Source: Sinohyriopsis cumingii (Eukaryota > Mollusca > Bivalvia > Unionida > Unionidae). From it: a stretch of 64,000 nucleotides of DNA. The notes beneath the pieces are model-generated. The model ran no database searches. It was given only the letters and a program-made list of their open reading frames with translations, and had not been told where the DNA came from. This document shows, in pieces, positions 43,700-56,085 of the stretch. The DNA is taken from NCBI GenBank assembly GCA_028554795.2, contig JAPYKE020000037.1, positions 1,744,501 to 1,808,500 on the forward strand. The letters are read 5' to 3'. Each line of letters opens with the position of its first letter. The stretch's first letter is position 1. The position numbers and the translations under genes were made by a program.

Positions 43700-44585
43700 T
43701 ATTCGTCGGATGTTAGAAAGATTATCTCAAATATCAACCATTTTGCTGTCGATTTCTGTGCTTAACTTTCCGGCTTCGTTTGGTGAGATTAATAGCATCA
43801 GTCAATTAACCATTTCAGATTGAGAGTTAAAGATTTTGACCCCTTTAACTACCATTTGTACTTTTCCAGCATCAACAGTTTTTTTAGTCATAGTCTTAAA
43901 ATTATGTCGTGCTTCATTACCTGAAACACATCTCTAAGTATTTTGAGACACTTTCGTGTAAATATCAGCAATGGTAGCATTCGTATCGTATTACAAGCCT
44001 CACCAGCCCCTTAAGATGTGTTTGCGTTATTTATAATAGATTTAGCAATATCTAATCCTTCTGTCATTTCCTTTAGATCTTTAAGAACTTCCAAATTTTT
44101 ATTAAGAGGCCCGGTTCTCACTTTGTTAAGAGGAAATAATTTTTTAGAAATAAAATTGTCCTCAAATTGATCGTATAAATTATATTTTGTTTCATCATTA
44201 ACATGACTCTGATAATAATTAATTAATTTTTCTTCATCTACTTTTTCAATAAATTACTTCTGCTTTTCTGTTCTGCTCATTAATATGTTGTATAATTTCT
44301 GCTTCTCGTGCAGCTGAATCGCCTACTCTCCCAATAACTTTCTTCTGTTCTTCTTCAAGTATACCAAGTAATCCTCCCTCCAATATTTTTTTTTTTATCT
44401 TCAGGTGATACAACAGAAAAATCTAGTTGTTTGCCAAGTAAACTTCAGTAAATGGTCTAAAACGTTTACCAGTTTCTTCTACAGTCTGTTGATTACCTTG
44501 ACGTTCCTGTTCAACTTTTTTCTTAAAGGCTGCTATCCTTGCAAAAAAAAAAAATCTTTAGAACTTCTAATCGTTTTGCGTCCAT
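43700..44585 (-). pseudogene. Hydrophilic coiled-coil-like structural protein
   Basis: Starts MDAKRLEVLKIF at 44585; a T-run (44541-44553 on +) marks a frameshift into RIAAFKKKVEQERQGNQQTVE. It goes on with LLGILEEEQKKVIGRVGDSA, AAREAEIIQHINEQNRKAEV, KVDEEKLINYYQSHVNDE and LNKNLEVLKDLKEMTEGLD, to about 43760. Rich in Glu, Lys and Gln with heptad-like spacing. It lies between the minor capsid and packaging ATPase genes, so a scaffold or core protein is plausible. Several stops. Confidence 0.5.
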
Positions 44586-44629
44586 TTTTATAAGTATCTG
44601 TTAGATTAATTTTTACTGTCCAAAAACAT

Positions 44630-45215
44630 GTCTATTCCACATCTGAACATGCTATTTAGATCTCGTGCTAGCTTATCAAATAAAAAGAAATTCCCTGAGC
44701 AGCAGGCTGCTTCGACGCAAGCATCCCGTCAGTTGCTTCACATAAAGCTCAGCAAATTGTTCTCGTCTTATAGTTTGTACGCCATTGTTGTCGAGTCCAG
44801 CAAAATAAACAATCTGTATTCACCTGATAAATCGATCGACGTTATAAAAATATTGTGCCAGATAAAATGCATTACATTTTCTTTTTCGCGACAGTTAAAA
44901 ATAAGATTTTATCTTATCCATTTCGCTGTTGCTTAATGGGATGTCATCAAACAGAATTATTTTATGCTAGCTCGGCAAATGGTATCAGAACTTCAGGTTG
45001 TTTTATGATAAATATATCATACCAATGCGTAGTTAATTTTTTAATTTTTCGTTATACGCGCTAAGCAAATCAGATTTGTCTTATTTTAAGACGTCTTTAA
45101 GCAACAGATTCATCAGAAAGTTAGTTTTGCCTGATCCAGTTTGTCCTACTATCAGATAATGACAATCTGGAATGGTGATGGTTGTGTTGAAGTTTCATTA
45201 ATGCTCCGTATCAAA
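44630..45215 (-). pseudogene. Packaging ATPase of the second Maverick-like element
   Basis: Near 45110-45190 the - strand reads PDCHYLIVGQTGSGKTNFLMN, a Walker A with the usual N-terminal beta strand. Further on come IILFDDIPLSNSEMDK (Walker B, about 44920-44965), a KCNAFYLAQYFYNVDRFIR sensor-like stretch (about 44820-44870) and a C-terminal GLDNNGVQTIRREF part (about 44740-44780). Stops are frequent. It belongs to the FtsK/HerA packaging family but is a different lineage from the ATPase at 4.1 kb. Confidence 0.75.
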
Positions 45216-45369
45216 GTTAATTATGCTCACTCTACAATAGGTATTCACAAACATTTATCGGGCGGTCAAAGTTAAATTTATCAGGCGGTCAAAGTTAAAT
45301 GTTATCGTGCGGTAAGAAATAAGAATGAGCTATTACAAAAAAATTTGTACATTAATTGAGAGCATAACA

Positions 45370-46140
45370 TAAGAATAAACTACAACCCCTGTAGATGGCG
45401 CAGACATAACAACTTATCTCAAAAAATCTGGAGACACAATGGCAGGTTATTTAAGTATGTCAGGTCAGGAAGTGTTAGGCCTTAAAACAACATATCCGCC
45501 TATCAACGCAGATAACACACAAGTTGTAACTTAAGGGGATCGATAATAGCAACGTGTCATTGAGAGGTAGAAAAATTACTGGAAATATCAATATGAATGG
45601 GGAAAAATTAAATCTTAAAACCCAATAACCTCCTTCTAACATAAATCATTCACAAGCAATACGTCATGAAAAGCTTAGTGCTGTCGATAATAACAAGTTG
45701 TCGTTAATTGATAAGACAATGGCCGGAAATTTAAATATGGGCGATAAATTAATATTTAATACGCGGCTTGTAATACAACGTTGATGAGTAACGATTTTGT
45801 ATCTAATGTAATGTTTATCAAGGATATTTTTTGTAATACAATCCGGTGATACGATGACAGGTATGTTAGATATGGGCGCTAAGAAAATAACAACTTATAA
45901 CGCATCTTACAAATAAACAGTACGTGGACGCTGAAATAAGTGCAGCATCAGCAAGTACAATACCTGATACGGATGCCGCTTATCTCAAAAAAGCGAGAGA
46001 CACAATTACAATTATGATTCAGCAAGATAACTTCTACGTATGTACCTGCTACTGCATTTGATCTTGTGAATAAACAGTAGGAAGATAGTGTTGTTGCACA
46101 GTCGCTTGCGATTGGTGGTAGATCCAAACGAGCTAAAATA
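45370..46140 (+). pseudogene. Phage-type tail-fibre repeat protein
   Basis: The + strand carries at least four units of the repeat L-K-K-S-G-D-T-M-x-G-x-L-x-M: ITTYLKKSGDTMAGYLSMSG (about 45405-45460), ITGNINMNGEKLN (about 45575), DKTMAGNLNMGDKL (about 45710), SGDTMTGMLDMGAKKIT (about 45850), and AAYLKKARDTIT (about 45980). This motif is well known from caudovirus tail fibres and occurs in fibre-like genes of some eukaryotic Maverick/adintovirus-like elements; such repeats form trimeric beta-rich shafts. The gene starts about 150 bp from the divergent ATPase gene. Broken by stops (for example TAA near 45532). Confidence 0.65.
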
Positions 46141-46470
46141 GTGTTGGTCATATCTGGCTGAAGCTATATATAGTCGTTGGGGTTTTGTTGCAACATCATC
46201 AAGTTATCGGAAAAAAATCCAGGTCATGTGCTTGCGTTTAACAGCCTTATATCGGACGGGTTAGAGTGGATCAGAAACGGAGAATCAAATCAACTTTTGG
46301 ATCAAAATACACTGTCCAGCGGCCGTAGCGATATGGAAATTTCAATTCCCACGTCGACTAAATGTGAACTGATATGTATAGGATATTTATTGGCCACGTC
46401 AATACTTTCACCAATGTATCCTTGATCTTGCAGTAACATCAAACAAGTACTCGTATTTCCGGATTTAAGT
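46141..46470 (+). pseudogene. Likely fibre head region
   Basis: The frame 46177-46425 follows the fibre repeats: VLAFNSLISDGLEWIRNGES, DMEISIPTSTKCELICIGYL. Hydrophobic and polar residues alternate as in a beta-rich domain. It may be the C-terminal head of the fibre; this is inferred from position only. Confidence 0.35.
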
Positions 46471-47810
46471 TAACATCTCTGAGGGTCCATATCAAGTTTT
46501 GAGGATGTTTCAGACATACACAGTTAACGAATTAATGTCATTATAATCAGAGTAGCAAAAGAGTTTTATAATTTTATGCTAAACCTGTAAACGGAGATCG
46601 AAATAGCCAATGTTGATCAGATAGACCCAAAGAGTGCTGAGGAAGCAAGAACAACAAACATAATTGCTCAAGTGAAAACAATAACTTTAAATTCACCCGG
46701 TTTAAAAGAAAACATCGACAACTTTGACAGAGTTAAAGGAATGAGAGGCCCTTAACTGAAATACGTGATCAGAGACTGCGATATAATTAACAAATACTGA
46801 CCGGTAAGTGACTATTAGGAACGGCGATTAAAAATTGAAAAATTGTTGAAAATACGTTGATTCAGCAAAATATAGAACTTATTTTACGATTGACAAATCT
46901 AACCTTGTACAAACGCAATATCATCATTGTAAAAAGCCAGAGAAAGAGCGACTGAAAAAAGACTTGTGATGAGCTTGATAAGCTTGCTGAAACAAGAAAA
47001 TACAAAGTTTTTTTAAAAAAATTGTAAGCTTAAATATACATTTGTTACAAGTAGAATATTTCGCGTGCAATATATTAATTATTGTAATAAACAGAAATGG
47101 AAAATATAAGCTCAAAATTACTCGGCTAACAACAGGGTATCTAGTAATAGACTCTTTCACCGGTGATAAAAAGTATAACATATAACACATTAGTACTGCA
47201 CTAAACGCAATATCAGAAACTGAGCATATGATTGAGTTATGTGATGGTGTTGAACGAGATATATCTTATCAGGAGCTTGACGATATTACAACTGTAGAAC
47301 ATAGTATTCATAATCATAATTCTAAAACATTTGCGCTGCCCAAATACTTAAAAATATAATCTTTTTATTTAAACAAACGTTTGTATATGTCTCAAATAAA
47401 GAGCGAATAATGCAAATATAATTATAGTTTTGATTCTTTAATCCCACATTTGACACTTGTCACGTATGGCAACTCGATGTCAAAGTGGGGTGTTTCAAAA
47501 CATTTGTGCCAGATCCAGCTGTCAGAAAAATTTCGAATGAGAAAATGCAACATAAACATAAATGACAAAATGTCATGTTTTAGTTACTTACTATCGTATT
47601 CGAATGTCCTAAGCATGTATCCTTCGTAAAACTGCGAATCATATTACGGTTGCTTTCAGAAGCTCACCTGCTTTCTGTCTGAACTTCCACTAAATATTTA
47701 TTTAGTTGTTGAGTAAATATGTTTTATGTTTACTGGCCCTCTCTGATAGGTATCGTACCCGGGTGTTGGCATCCCACTCAGAGTTTTCCAGCCCATTATA
47801 TCATACGTAT
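46471..47810 (+). other. Decayed + strand element genes, unassigned
   Basis: Coding-like scraps: VDQIDPKSAEEARTTNIIAQ and LKENIDNFDRVKGMRG at 46605-46760, and HMIELCDGVERDISYQELDD at about 47225-47300. No family recognised; they lie in element orientation between the fibre and the small virion-type genes. Confidence 0.35.
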
Positions 47811-47819
47811 AGGTATAAA

Positions 47820-48304
47820 ATGAAAACAATTGTTTTTATCAATAGGCTCTCTAAGAAGGAAGCTGGAAAGTTACTGACAGACGCAAAATACAAAAATGTA
47901 AAAGAGTTGATTGTTGGATACCTACACCTCTCCGTTAATGACATAAATATAGAAGTAGCAGATATTCGTGGTCTTTTGAGTCTTGCAACAACATATCAAT
48001 TCTCAGGCAATATCCTGTACTTACAAATTGTACACGGGGCTAGTTAGGTTATGTGGTTAGTTAAATCGATGAAGCAGAAGATATTTATCATGACAGAGTC
48101 AATGATATTGCTGAAATACCAACAATTTTTGATACTTCGTTTTCATTTTCAGATCGTAAAGTTTTAACAGATACCAGATATAATGATATCCAACCTGAAG
48201 TGTATGTTAAGTTCAGAGAATTTATTACTGATCCTATTAATAGCAAACGCATTGCTATGGTTGATAAAGCCACTTCTGAAAATACCTTCACTACGTCAAT
48301 TTAA
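47820..48304 (+). pseudogene. Small element protein of unknown function
   Basis: Starts at ATG 47820: MKTIVFINRLSKKEAGKLLT, open to 48047; a change of frame leads to DEAEDIYHDRVNDIAEIPT (48068 on) and FREFITDPINSKRIAMVDKA to TAA 48302-48304. About 160 codons in total. Mixed charged sequence, no motif that I know; its place among virion genes suggests a structural or accessory role. Confidence 0.45.
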
Positions 48305-48339
48305 ATAATAACTGAAACAGTTTCATAATGAAAAGAAAT

Positions 48340-48681
48340 AGATTATTAATTTCAATCATATCTCATCAGGTGTCTCAGACAATGACAAGGACGAACTGAT
48401 CAAATACTACAAATATTGTCATAAAAAACGTTACTGCGTCATACGAACCAGGAAACGTTATAGTAAAACAATAGGCGTGCTGAGTTACATTCTAATCTTA
48501 CTAACAACAACTGGAATTGCATCAGCGGCCGGAATGTTAAATGCATTACTCCTGATAGTGTCAGGGGCAAGTATTGTATTATCAGAATAAATAAATGATA
48601 GAGCCTCAATAAGAGAAAAAAATACTTCTTTTAAAATATCATTAGCTACATACAATAAAATTCGTAATGTAAAATATAATT
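48340..48681 (+). pseudogene. Small basic membrane protein of the element
   Basis: The frame reads SDNDKDELIKYYKYCHKKRY, a basic patch CVIRTRKRYSKT and then two hydrophobic stretches, GVLSYILILLTTTGIASAAG and MLNALLLIVSGASIVLS, ending at TAA 48588-48590. After the stop the same frame still looks coding (IREKNTSFKISLATYNKIRN) to 48681, so the stop may be a mutation. The end is repeated about three times in the DNA just downstream. Topology suggests a hairpin membrane protein. Confidence 0.45.
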
Positions 48682-48745
48682 AGCTACATACAATAAAATT
48701 CGTAATGTTAAATATGAATAGCTATATACAATAAAATTCTTAATC
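48645..48745 (+). repeat. Tandem repeat of about 37 bp, three copies
   Basis: TTAGCTACATACAATAAAATTCGTAATGT occurs at about 48650 and 48682, with a third diverged copy near 48718 (TAGCTATATACAATAAAATTCTTAATC). It duplicates the 3' end of the preceding small membrane-protein gene. Confidence 0.75.
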
Positions 48746-48889
48746 AGCGTCGAGCTTATCTAAGAGGTGAGACGTATATTGTGTTAGAAGTGATACATGA
48801 GCTAAAGACGATTTACTGTGCAATACAAAACACGATACTCGGTAAAGAAATTGTGTGAAATATATACTATGGAAGATATTACAGTAGAC

Positions 48890-49605
48890 ATTACTACGTG
48901 GAAGATGAAACGAATTCTTTTACTGTGGCAAGCATATGACGATTATGCTTAACAATGAAAAATACAGCCCGCATTGTAAAAGAAGAATTAAGATAACGCT
49001 CTTTCTGGTTAGCACACACAATTCAGAGTATTGTAGTAAAATTGCTTTTTTGATCACATACTCACTTTTTGATGATATCGATAATCTTTACAATCAAATG
49101 TCACAATATAAATGCACAAAGATCACAGTGGATGACAAATTAAAAACAAATCATGTGACATGGATATATTATCAATAGGATAGAACCTGGTTATCTCATC
49201 AGTGGGAAGTTTAATCTGTACTTGTTTTGACATGATGATGAGATATGTAATAGCAAAAGCTGATACGTTAAAGATATCTCGACAAGTGGTTGTGTAAAAT
49301 TGTATGTGAATATAAAAAATATATAAAGTAAACATTTGTGTAAAATATAAAGCAAAATTCGCAGTAGTCTTGTATGAGGGGAGTTTTTGGATCAGCCCTA
49401 TTTTGTTCGATGACGATAATTATTTGCATGATAGGTTCTCGGGTTAGGTAAACAATGATGAAATCGACGCTGTTACCGCAGCAAAGTTGTTTTCGTATTC
49501 ATTTGGACTAATCCAAGGTGATAAGTAGGGAGGGAAATCATGACGTCGTCCAAGTTCGAAAATAGGCTTTGTGCCAGAAACCGCCTTATAAAAGACCAGT
49601 AGTTT
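48890..49605. other. No recognised feature
   Basis: Short frames (48936-49178, 49123-49335) may still be element remnants, but no motif can be read. The right end of the second element is not visible. Confidence 0.35.
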
Positions 49606-49608
49606 GGT

Positions 49609-49990
49609 GTCATAGTGCGAAATAATTTTATATGTGAATCTCGGTTTATCATGCTTTAGTTTGGATGTGTTGTGGCAAGATTTCAAAATGAGTCAACCTT
49701 TCACTGTTATGATATTCATACAGTTGAAAACAAAATGTTTGAAGAGCTGCTTTCACCGTAAGATTCTTTTAATAAACAGAGCTTGTTCTATATTGATTGA
49801 ATTTAAAATATGGCTGATTTTAACAAAAGGAATTAATTATTCTCAAAATTACGCATGGTCCAATCATTCATGGACAAAATCTCTCCTACAATTTTACAAA
49901 TCGAAAATGCCTTCTCCGATTCATCATATATGTATTTATCTTGGTTCATCTTAACCTCCCTTTCAATAACAACCGTTTCGAGTTTCGAAT
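49609..49990 (+). repeat. Dispersed repeat G, copy 1
   Basis: Shares with 54308-54720 GTCATAGTGCGAA, TTTAGTT(T/C)GGATGTGTT, GTAAGATTCTTTTAATAAACA / GTCAGATTCTTTAAATAGACA and ATAACAACCGTTT in the same order. About 400 bp, non-coding, probably a non-autonomous element or segmental copy. Confidence 0.55.
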
Positions 49991-50013
49991 AACAAACACA
50001 CACACACACAAAC

Positions 50014-50131
<118 letters not shown>

Positions 50132-50261
50132 CTCTGGTCTAGGTCTTTAAAAGTATTGACCAATTTAAATGAATAGTGCAAAAGATGGAATGTTCGAGTG
50201 AAAGATTTGTTAAAAGAAGATTAAAAATAGTAAATTTCGACATAGTTCTTTAGAAATACTT

Positions 50262-50444
50262 TTATATGGAATACACAGTCTTAAACTGACAAAAAAGACC
50301 AGGTAATTTCTGCTTCAACATGATGAGCTCCAGAGATATCATAATGAACAGGATCAGATGTCCACCTCCTATGGCTACATACATGGCCCCATATTTTGCT
50401 GGATTACCAACGTTGTATCTGGTGCCGGAGTTGCCATCACATCT
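50262..50444 (-). pseudogene. Last exon of paralogous locus 2 (frameshifted)
   Basis: Acceptor GTAATTTGTTCAG is at the same place as in loci 1 and 3, and the exon begins with a split codon and VMATPAPDTTL, but this frame meets TAG inside the stalk. The GPI-like tail (YVAIGGGHLILFIMISLELIML) is in another frame. The copy is therefore most likely a pseudogene. Its 5' exons are not found upstream. Confidence 0.6.
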
Positions 50445-50599
50445 GAACAAATTACAGGCAGATAACATTTTAATAGGTTATTTGGAAAACATGCTTGTCA
50501 GTTTTGAAATATGTATATTTAGTTTATATCTTTGGTTTTGATAGTAGAATCGTCTCATCAACAATAACAGAGTAATTAATTAATAAAGTTATATAGTTA

Positions 50600-50700
50600 A
50601 TAAATGACCTAGATTGATTTGTTGAATAATCTATTGTGTTCTATCTGATGTCACGCGTTGCAAAGTAAGACTACTCAAACACTAATTAAATAGTTGGCTA
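50600..50700 (+). repeat. Dispersed repeat, copy 2 (matches 7131-7240)
   Basis: See 7131-7240. It lies about 160 bp from the last exon of locus 2. Confidence 0.5.
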
Positions 50701-50859
50701 CATATACAAATGCAATCAACGGTAGTTCATTCACATTTTTCATAAATGGTTTCTTTTATTACCGTTTTGGATAGCATGGAATCGTATTACAATTCTGGTG
50801 CAAATATTTGTATTGTACAATGTGCTATATATATTTTCTTTTTAAGTAATTATAGGGCG

Positions 50860-52100
50860 AGCTTCTTCATCAGAAAATTGAAACTTTTCACTTGCTCAAT
50901 TACATACAAATGTTAATTCCATATTTCATACTGCTGTTGCTATTAATTAGCAAAAGTCACATGAATGTCCTAATAGTTCGGTGTTGTTAGAGGAAACGCT
51001 AACATTAACTCCGTGGAAGAATGGTTCCTTAACGTTCCTTTGTGTAAAAAACTGAAAATCGTTGATGCTGTTATTTCTAAAATGTTTTAACAGAAAGGGT
51101 TGATTCTTTAGAAAGGTGCTTTGATGCGAACAGTATATAATCTTGTTTTTTCTCGATTTCAATAAAGGTCAAGTATGCAAATAGGTTTGACATGTCGTGT
51201 TAAGCAATATAGCAGGATAACAATTACATATATAATTAGCGACATACGTAAGACCTTCCTTGTAAGGTTGACAATGCCTGTTTCTCAGAAAGGTCGCTGC
51301 ACACAGCTGAGTGAAATGTGCCTAACAAGCTGTAACACCACAAATTGCAATTTCTTGATGAAATTATATTCTTTAGTTTGTCATTGGTATATCTGGCTGA
51401 AATAATTCAGATGATCAAAACTCTCTTGATGGCACGTTATGCTGGTTTGTTCCAGAAGAAATCGAATCTTAAAACCATAAAATAAATGTAAAGAATGCAA
51501 ACTGTTGTTAAGATATTTTGCTTAATTGAACTCCAAATGTCTTTAAAAGTGATTTCGTTGATTTCCTTACTGCTTATGGAATCGATTAGGAGCGATATTG
51601 TCTGTAATCTTGAGATTTCACAGAGAGTTCTAAATCTTTTTTAAATATATTTACTCACGAGCACAATAGAAAATTTAGCTCCAAAGACTCTTAACAAACA
51701 AGTGTCGTTCATATTGACTTCAAGAATTAATGAGAGCGACCTGTTCGAAACATGTCTTCCAGAGCGTCTACGAAAATGTCAATTTCACACTTATAATTCA
51801 TATATTTTTAAGAACTTGCCAACATTTAATCTTGTCTTCAGTTTAGATCAGATGGTTGAATGCTTGGTGTTTATACCAAACGTCTCTAGTTCAGATCTGC
51901 TTATATTTTTCTTTCTACCTGTCGTAATAATTTTTCCGAATCAAGCTCAGTTTGATTTGTATTATTAATTCGTGTCACATGCTTCTAGATAAACCCATCA
52001 CTTTTGGGTTTTCTGTATAATGCTAATTTATACTGTTTAAAATACACTGAACATTATACGTGCAATAAAGCAATATATTTAGCTTTTCCCTCGGGCAATG
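50860..52100. repeat. Locus 2 block homologous to introns of loci 1 and 3
   Basis: Contains TTTTAACAGAAAGGGTTG...TTTCAATAAAGG (51085-51180), GGTTGACAATGCCTGT(T/G)(T/G)(C/T)TCAGAAAG(G/A)TCGCTGCA (51270-51300, matching 61190-61220) and ACCAAACGTCTCTAGTTCAGAT...TTCCGAATCAAGC (51878-51945, matching 61588-61660). Homology stops near 52090, just where the signal-peptide exon should follow. Confidence 0.65.
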
Positions 52101-52689
52101 CTAGAAATATGTTTACGACTCAATGGTGTTTGACTAAGTACAGAAAGAAGAGAAACCAGCAACTTTATTCATATCAGCAAATATATTTCTTGTCTAAGTT
52201 ACAAAAGGAAACTTTAAGAACAACTTTCAATACGATTTATATTTCAAATGACCCTGACAAATCTATTACATGTTCTAAAGTAAAGAGTTTTCCGAATGAG
52301 TCCGAATATTGAATATTCTGATGTGTCCAAATTGTAACCAAATTTTGTAATAAAGTCTAGATCTTGAACTTAAATATTGGTAAACAACTTTTAACAAAAT
52401 GACATTAGTCAGGTAGGCCCAAACTCATAACCTCAATTATGGACAAAGGTCAAGCATACAATACAAATTAAATATACTTAACACCTCCCATCCTCACGAA
52501 AATAAAGATTTATGCAATAAAGCTTTGCACATTATTATTTCCATACACGTGAGAGTGTACTCGCATTCCTTTTTCCTCGATGTAGCTAATCTAAATGTTG
52601 TATTGCTGCAACAATAAACTCATCTTAAAAATCGCGTTTCTGTTTTTCATTTCGTTAATGAAGAAAGGAGGATGTGTGATCACTGAATA

Positions 52690-53700
52690 CAATAGTCGGT
52701 AAAAGAGTTGAACTAATAATAGTTCAAAGTGTTGAAAAGCCAATATCAAAGCCAAACATTACTTCTCGATTGTGGAATAATTTCTCTGGTGCTCCTTGAT
52801 CTTTTAGAAAAATAGTACACTGGATGATCCACACCATTTACGTAGTCATGAAACAGCAATATACTTAATCACGGACTTCTTGCATCGACAAATATGTTAA
52901 ACAATTGACTGAAAGTTAGCGATAAAAGAACTGGTGCTCTCCTCGGTAAGGCATTTAATTTAGTAAAAGCCTTCTGACATTTTTAGATCAGTGAAACTTT
53001 GATGTCGTACTCAACAAATCGTTCAGTTGTTTAACAATTAAGGGAAAATGTGAGCACAATTTCCGATAATATCCATCAATACCCAAAGCTCGCATCATTC
53101 GTCATTTACTAACAGGTACATGGAAGTGAGGGATAGCCCTGACCTTAATTTGAGCACGACAAAACTCACTTCGAAATTAATTTTGAAACTGTATCGCGGA
53201 GATGATCAATCAGTTTCGGAATGGGTCTAAAATGGTATTTCCATGTACGGTAGCAGATGATCATGCAATCGATATAAGCTTCACAATTATGTAGACCAGC
53301 TGTTAGTCTGTACATTAAACCCTGGAAGGTTGGTGAAGAATTTTTTCTACCAAACGTTATCACTTTATACTGATAAAGTTTATCTGGAGTTGCAAATGCC
53401 GATATTGCTTTTCAGTGAGCATAATTTGCTAGAATCCTTTTAAAAGGGCAAACTTATTTGTATTCAAAGTTTTGTCTATGCAGCCATCTATTCTTGGCAT
53501 TGGAAATTATTTTGCTTTGGAGACATTGTTAATTTTTCTGTACATCCGTACACATGCATAATATATATTCTAATTTAGGCAAATTAATTCATGGTGATTT
53601 CCAGGCACTATTACTTGGTTGTATCAAATTATTCACGAGCAAGTACTAATTTTCTCTTTTTGCAAACATTCCTGTGTGATAGGATTAATCCCGTAAGGAA
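52690..53700 (-). mobile_element. Ty3/gypsy retrotransposon remnant (RT and RNase H)
   Basis: On the - strand: PRIDGCIDKTL and KFALLKGF (about 53430-53500), then TPDKLYQYKVITFGRKNSSP and TFQGLMYRLTAGLHNCEAYI with the degenerate active site YIDC in place of YIDD (53166-53400), CYRTWKYHFRPIPKLIDHLR, then MRALGIDGYYRKLCSHFPLI (about 53040-53100), LNDLLSTTSKF and a decayed RNase H part to 52690. Order and spacing are those of Ty3/gypsy pol. Several stops; no LTR could be identified. Confidence 0.75.
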
Positions 53701-54300
53701 CTTGATTGAAAGGTGAAGAATCTACAACCTCATTGTCATGATAGATTTAATTGTTTCGTGTAGAAACAGCTGGAAACAAGTGCTGACATTGTTGTCTTAG
53801 TTCATAGATATTGTAGATGTACACCATACATATCAATGTTTCTGTTCTCAATGCCTCTGCAAATGATCACAATTATGTGTAGCGTTACTTGTGAGGAATT
53901 ATTGTAGATACTTTCAATGTGTGTCATTTTTGTAAAGAAATAAAATATTCTTGAAAACTGGGATGTTCTAGATAAGTAATTTGAAACTGAGAAAGTAATA
54001 TTTCCACAACAAATTTTCCGTACAAATTTAAAAATTATTATTAAAACAATAGCTCGATAATGAAAGTTCGAGTTTAATGACTACCTTCCAGCGGTGTTGT
54101 CAACATGCTGCACAGACTTGCTCTGCCACTCGTCAGTCCGAGCCAGTACAAATCTTTAATGTGTGCAGTGCGAACCTAATATTAATAATGAAATAATTAT
54201 ACAACGTATTGAACAGAGAAGTAGAATAAATCGGGTTAGCAACAGCAATTATAATGGTCAGAATAAATTACTGTCTGACCAAATTGAAAAATCTGAATAT
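53701..54300. other. No recognised feature
   Basis: Might contain more of the gypsy remnant (protease side), but I can read no motif. Confidence 0.35.
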
Positions 54301-54307
54301 CGTGGAG

Positions 54308-54720
54308 TCATAGTGCGAATTAATTAAAGTTTAGTATGGTTTAGTTCGGATGTGTTATTGCAACGTTTCATATTGAGTATGGTCACTAAAATCAAATAAT
54401 TGTGATCGAACTGTTTCGATATCGACAGAGTTAAAGACGAAGTGTTCGCAAGCTGTTCACTCACCGTCAGATTCTTTAAATAGACACAACTTGTTATATA
54501 ATGAATTTTTAACTAATGCTGATAACAACAAGCCGAAACATTTATTTTCAAACAATAGCATTATCCCGGCATGTCCAAAACCTGTCATATAATGTTCCTG
54601 TACATGTTGTATATATTTGTTTTCGTTCACGCTAACTTAACAGTCGAAACTAATTTGATTATAGCATTATAGCATTCATTTCCTTACTACATCCCCTTTC
54701 CATAACAACCGTTTAAAGAT
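54308..54720 (+). repeat. Dispersed repeat G, copy 2
   Basis: Partner of 49609-49990, same orientation. The pair flanks locus 2 and the gypsy remnant at a distance of 4.7 kb. Confidence 0.55.
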
Positions 54721-56003
54721 ATGTCTAATTTATTAACAGTATTTCCCTTTAGGCACATTTGTGCGTCAGGGACGCACGCTGGAGAAAATTGACGCACACA
54801 TTTTGTTGCCGTGCGGGTTTTTCTGACGCAAAGGATTCCCCTCTATGATGTGATCAGGATTTATTTAATATTCAATGCATAGGACGAGGGGTGGCATCGT
54901 GTATACTTCGAGCATATGTATTGACTAGTTTCCAGCTTTGTTTACTCCCTGTTTTGCGTTCCTCTATTAGCATAGCGGATTACAACGAAGGGAAGATACA
55001 AAATAAGGAACCAGACTAGCATAGGCATTGTTATGACGGAGTATCTTCCTCTAATCTCGCGAGTACTCGCGCGATTTCCATCTTGCTCAGCAAGATGTCA
55101 TCTTGATGTTTAACATCAATGCTTGTTGCACTAGAAAGTGATCTCCACTAAGAATCATTAGCAAAGAAAGTGAAAGAAGCACACCGCAAAAGAGTAACTG
55201 TGGATCTAACTTAATGAACAATGGAGAAAATAATTCCCTTGACTGGAATACGGCACATCCGTTAGGATTACCGGTGTGACTTCTAATCGCGAAGACTGCA
55301 AAAGTGAATAATCCTTTCGTGACAGGGTTTAAGAATTTTAAAACAATCTGCCCTCGTTCGCCACAAGATATCTGGAGAACACATTACAACCCAAGACATT
55401 ATTTCACAACAAATAAATTAGTAAACTTGCCGAGAGAAATGTGTTTATTTGGATTACACTGTCTAGGGGTCATTGCAGATTTTGTTGGTTTTTAACTTTG
55501 CTGCAATAAAAGAAAGATCTTAAAGTTCAAGTGTAACTTATTAGAAACAAGATGAATCATCAGCCGATTTGATTTTTGGATAAATGTGTTCTAGGACGAA
55601 GTACAATGAAACCGATGATAGTGCACATTTTATGACAAACAGTAAATTAACTGCCGTTTGGTTAAAAAGATTTATTAGGCTTTTTGCATTGGCTTATATG
55701 TAATGTGTTGGTCTATAATATTGCTTCAAAAAGATTATATGAAGACTATTAAAAGTACTATTTTAAAAGAAAAATGTACTAATAAAATTATTCTTTCAAT
55801 GGACAATGCATCTGTTTGTTAATTGTGCATGCTGGTTTATTTGTATGTTTAGAGAGAGAGGGAGCGAGAGTATGGTGTGCATGTTGCAATATCCTATTTC
55901 AAGCTGAAAAAGTATGAGTCAGGTGAAAATTTGTTAGTATATTTTTTGACCCCCACATTTTTTATTTGACCCCCAGTTCTGACACCAAAATTTTTTTTCT
56001 CTC

Positions 56004-56085
<82 letters not shown>

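Noticed and set aside
45370-46140. Bacteriophage contamination in the assembly
   Set aside because: The repeats lie next to eukaryotic-type capsid and ATPase remnants, with the same A+T content and decay, so an element gene is more likely.
51702-52312. Two + strand ORFs in locus 2
   Set aside because: They lie in sequence homologous to introns of loci 1 and 3 or next to it; the frame is not kept between copies.
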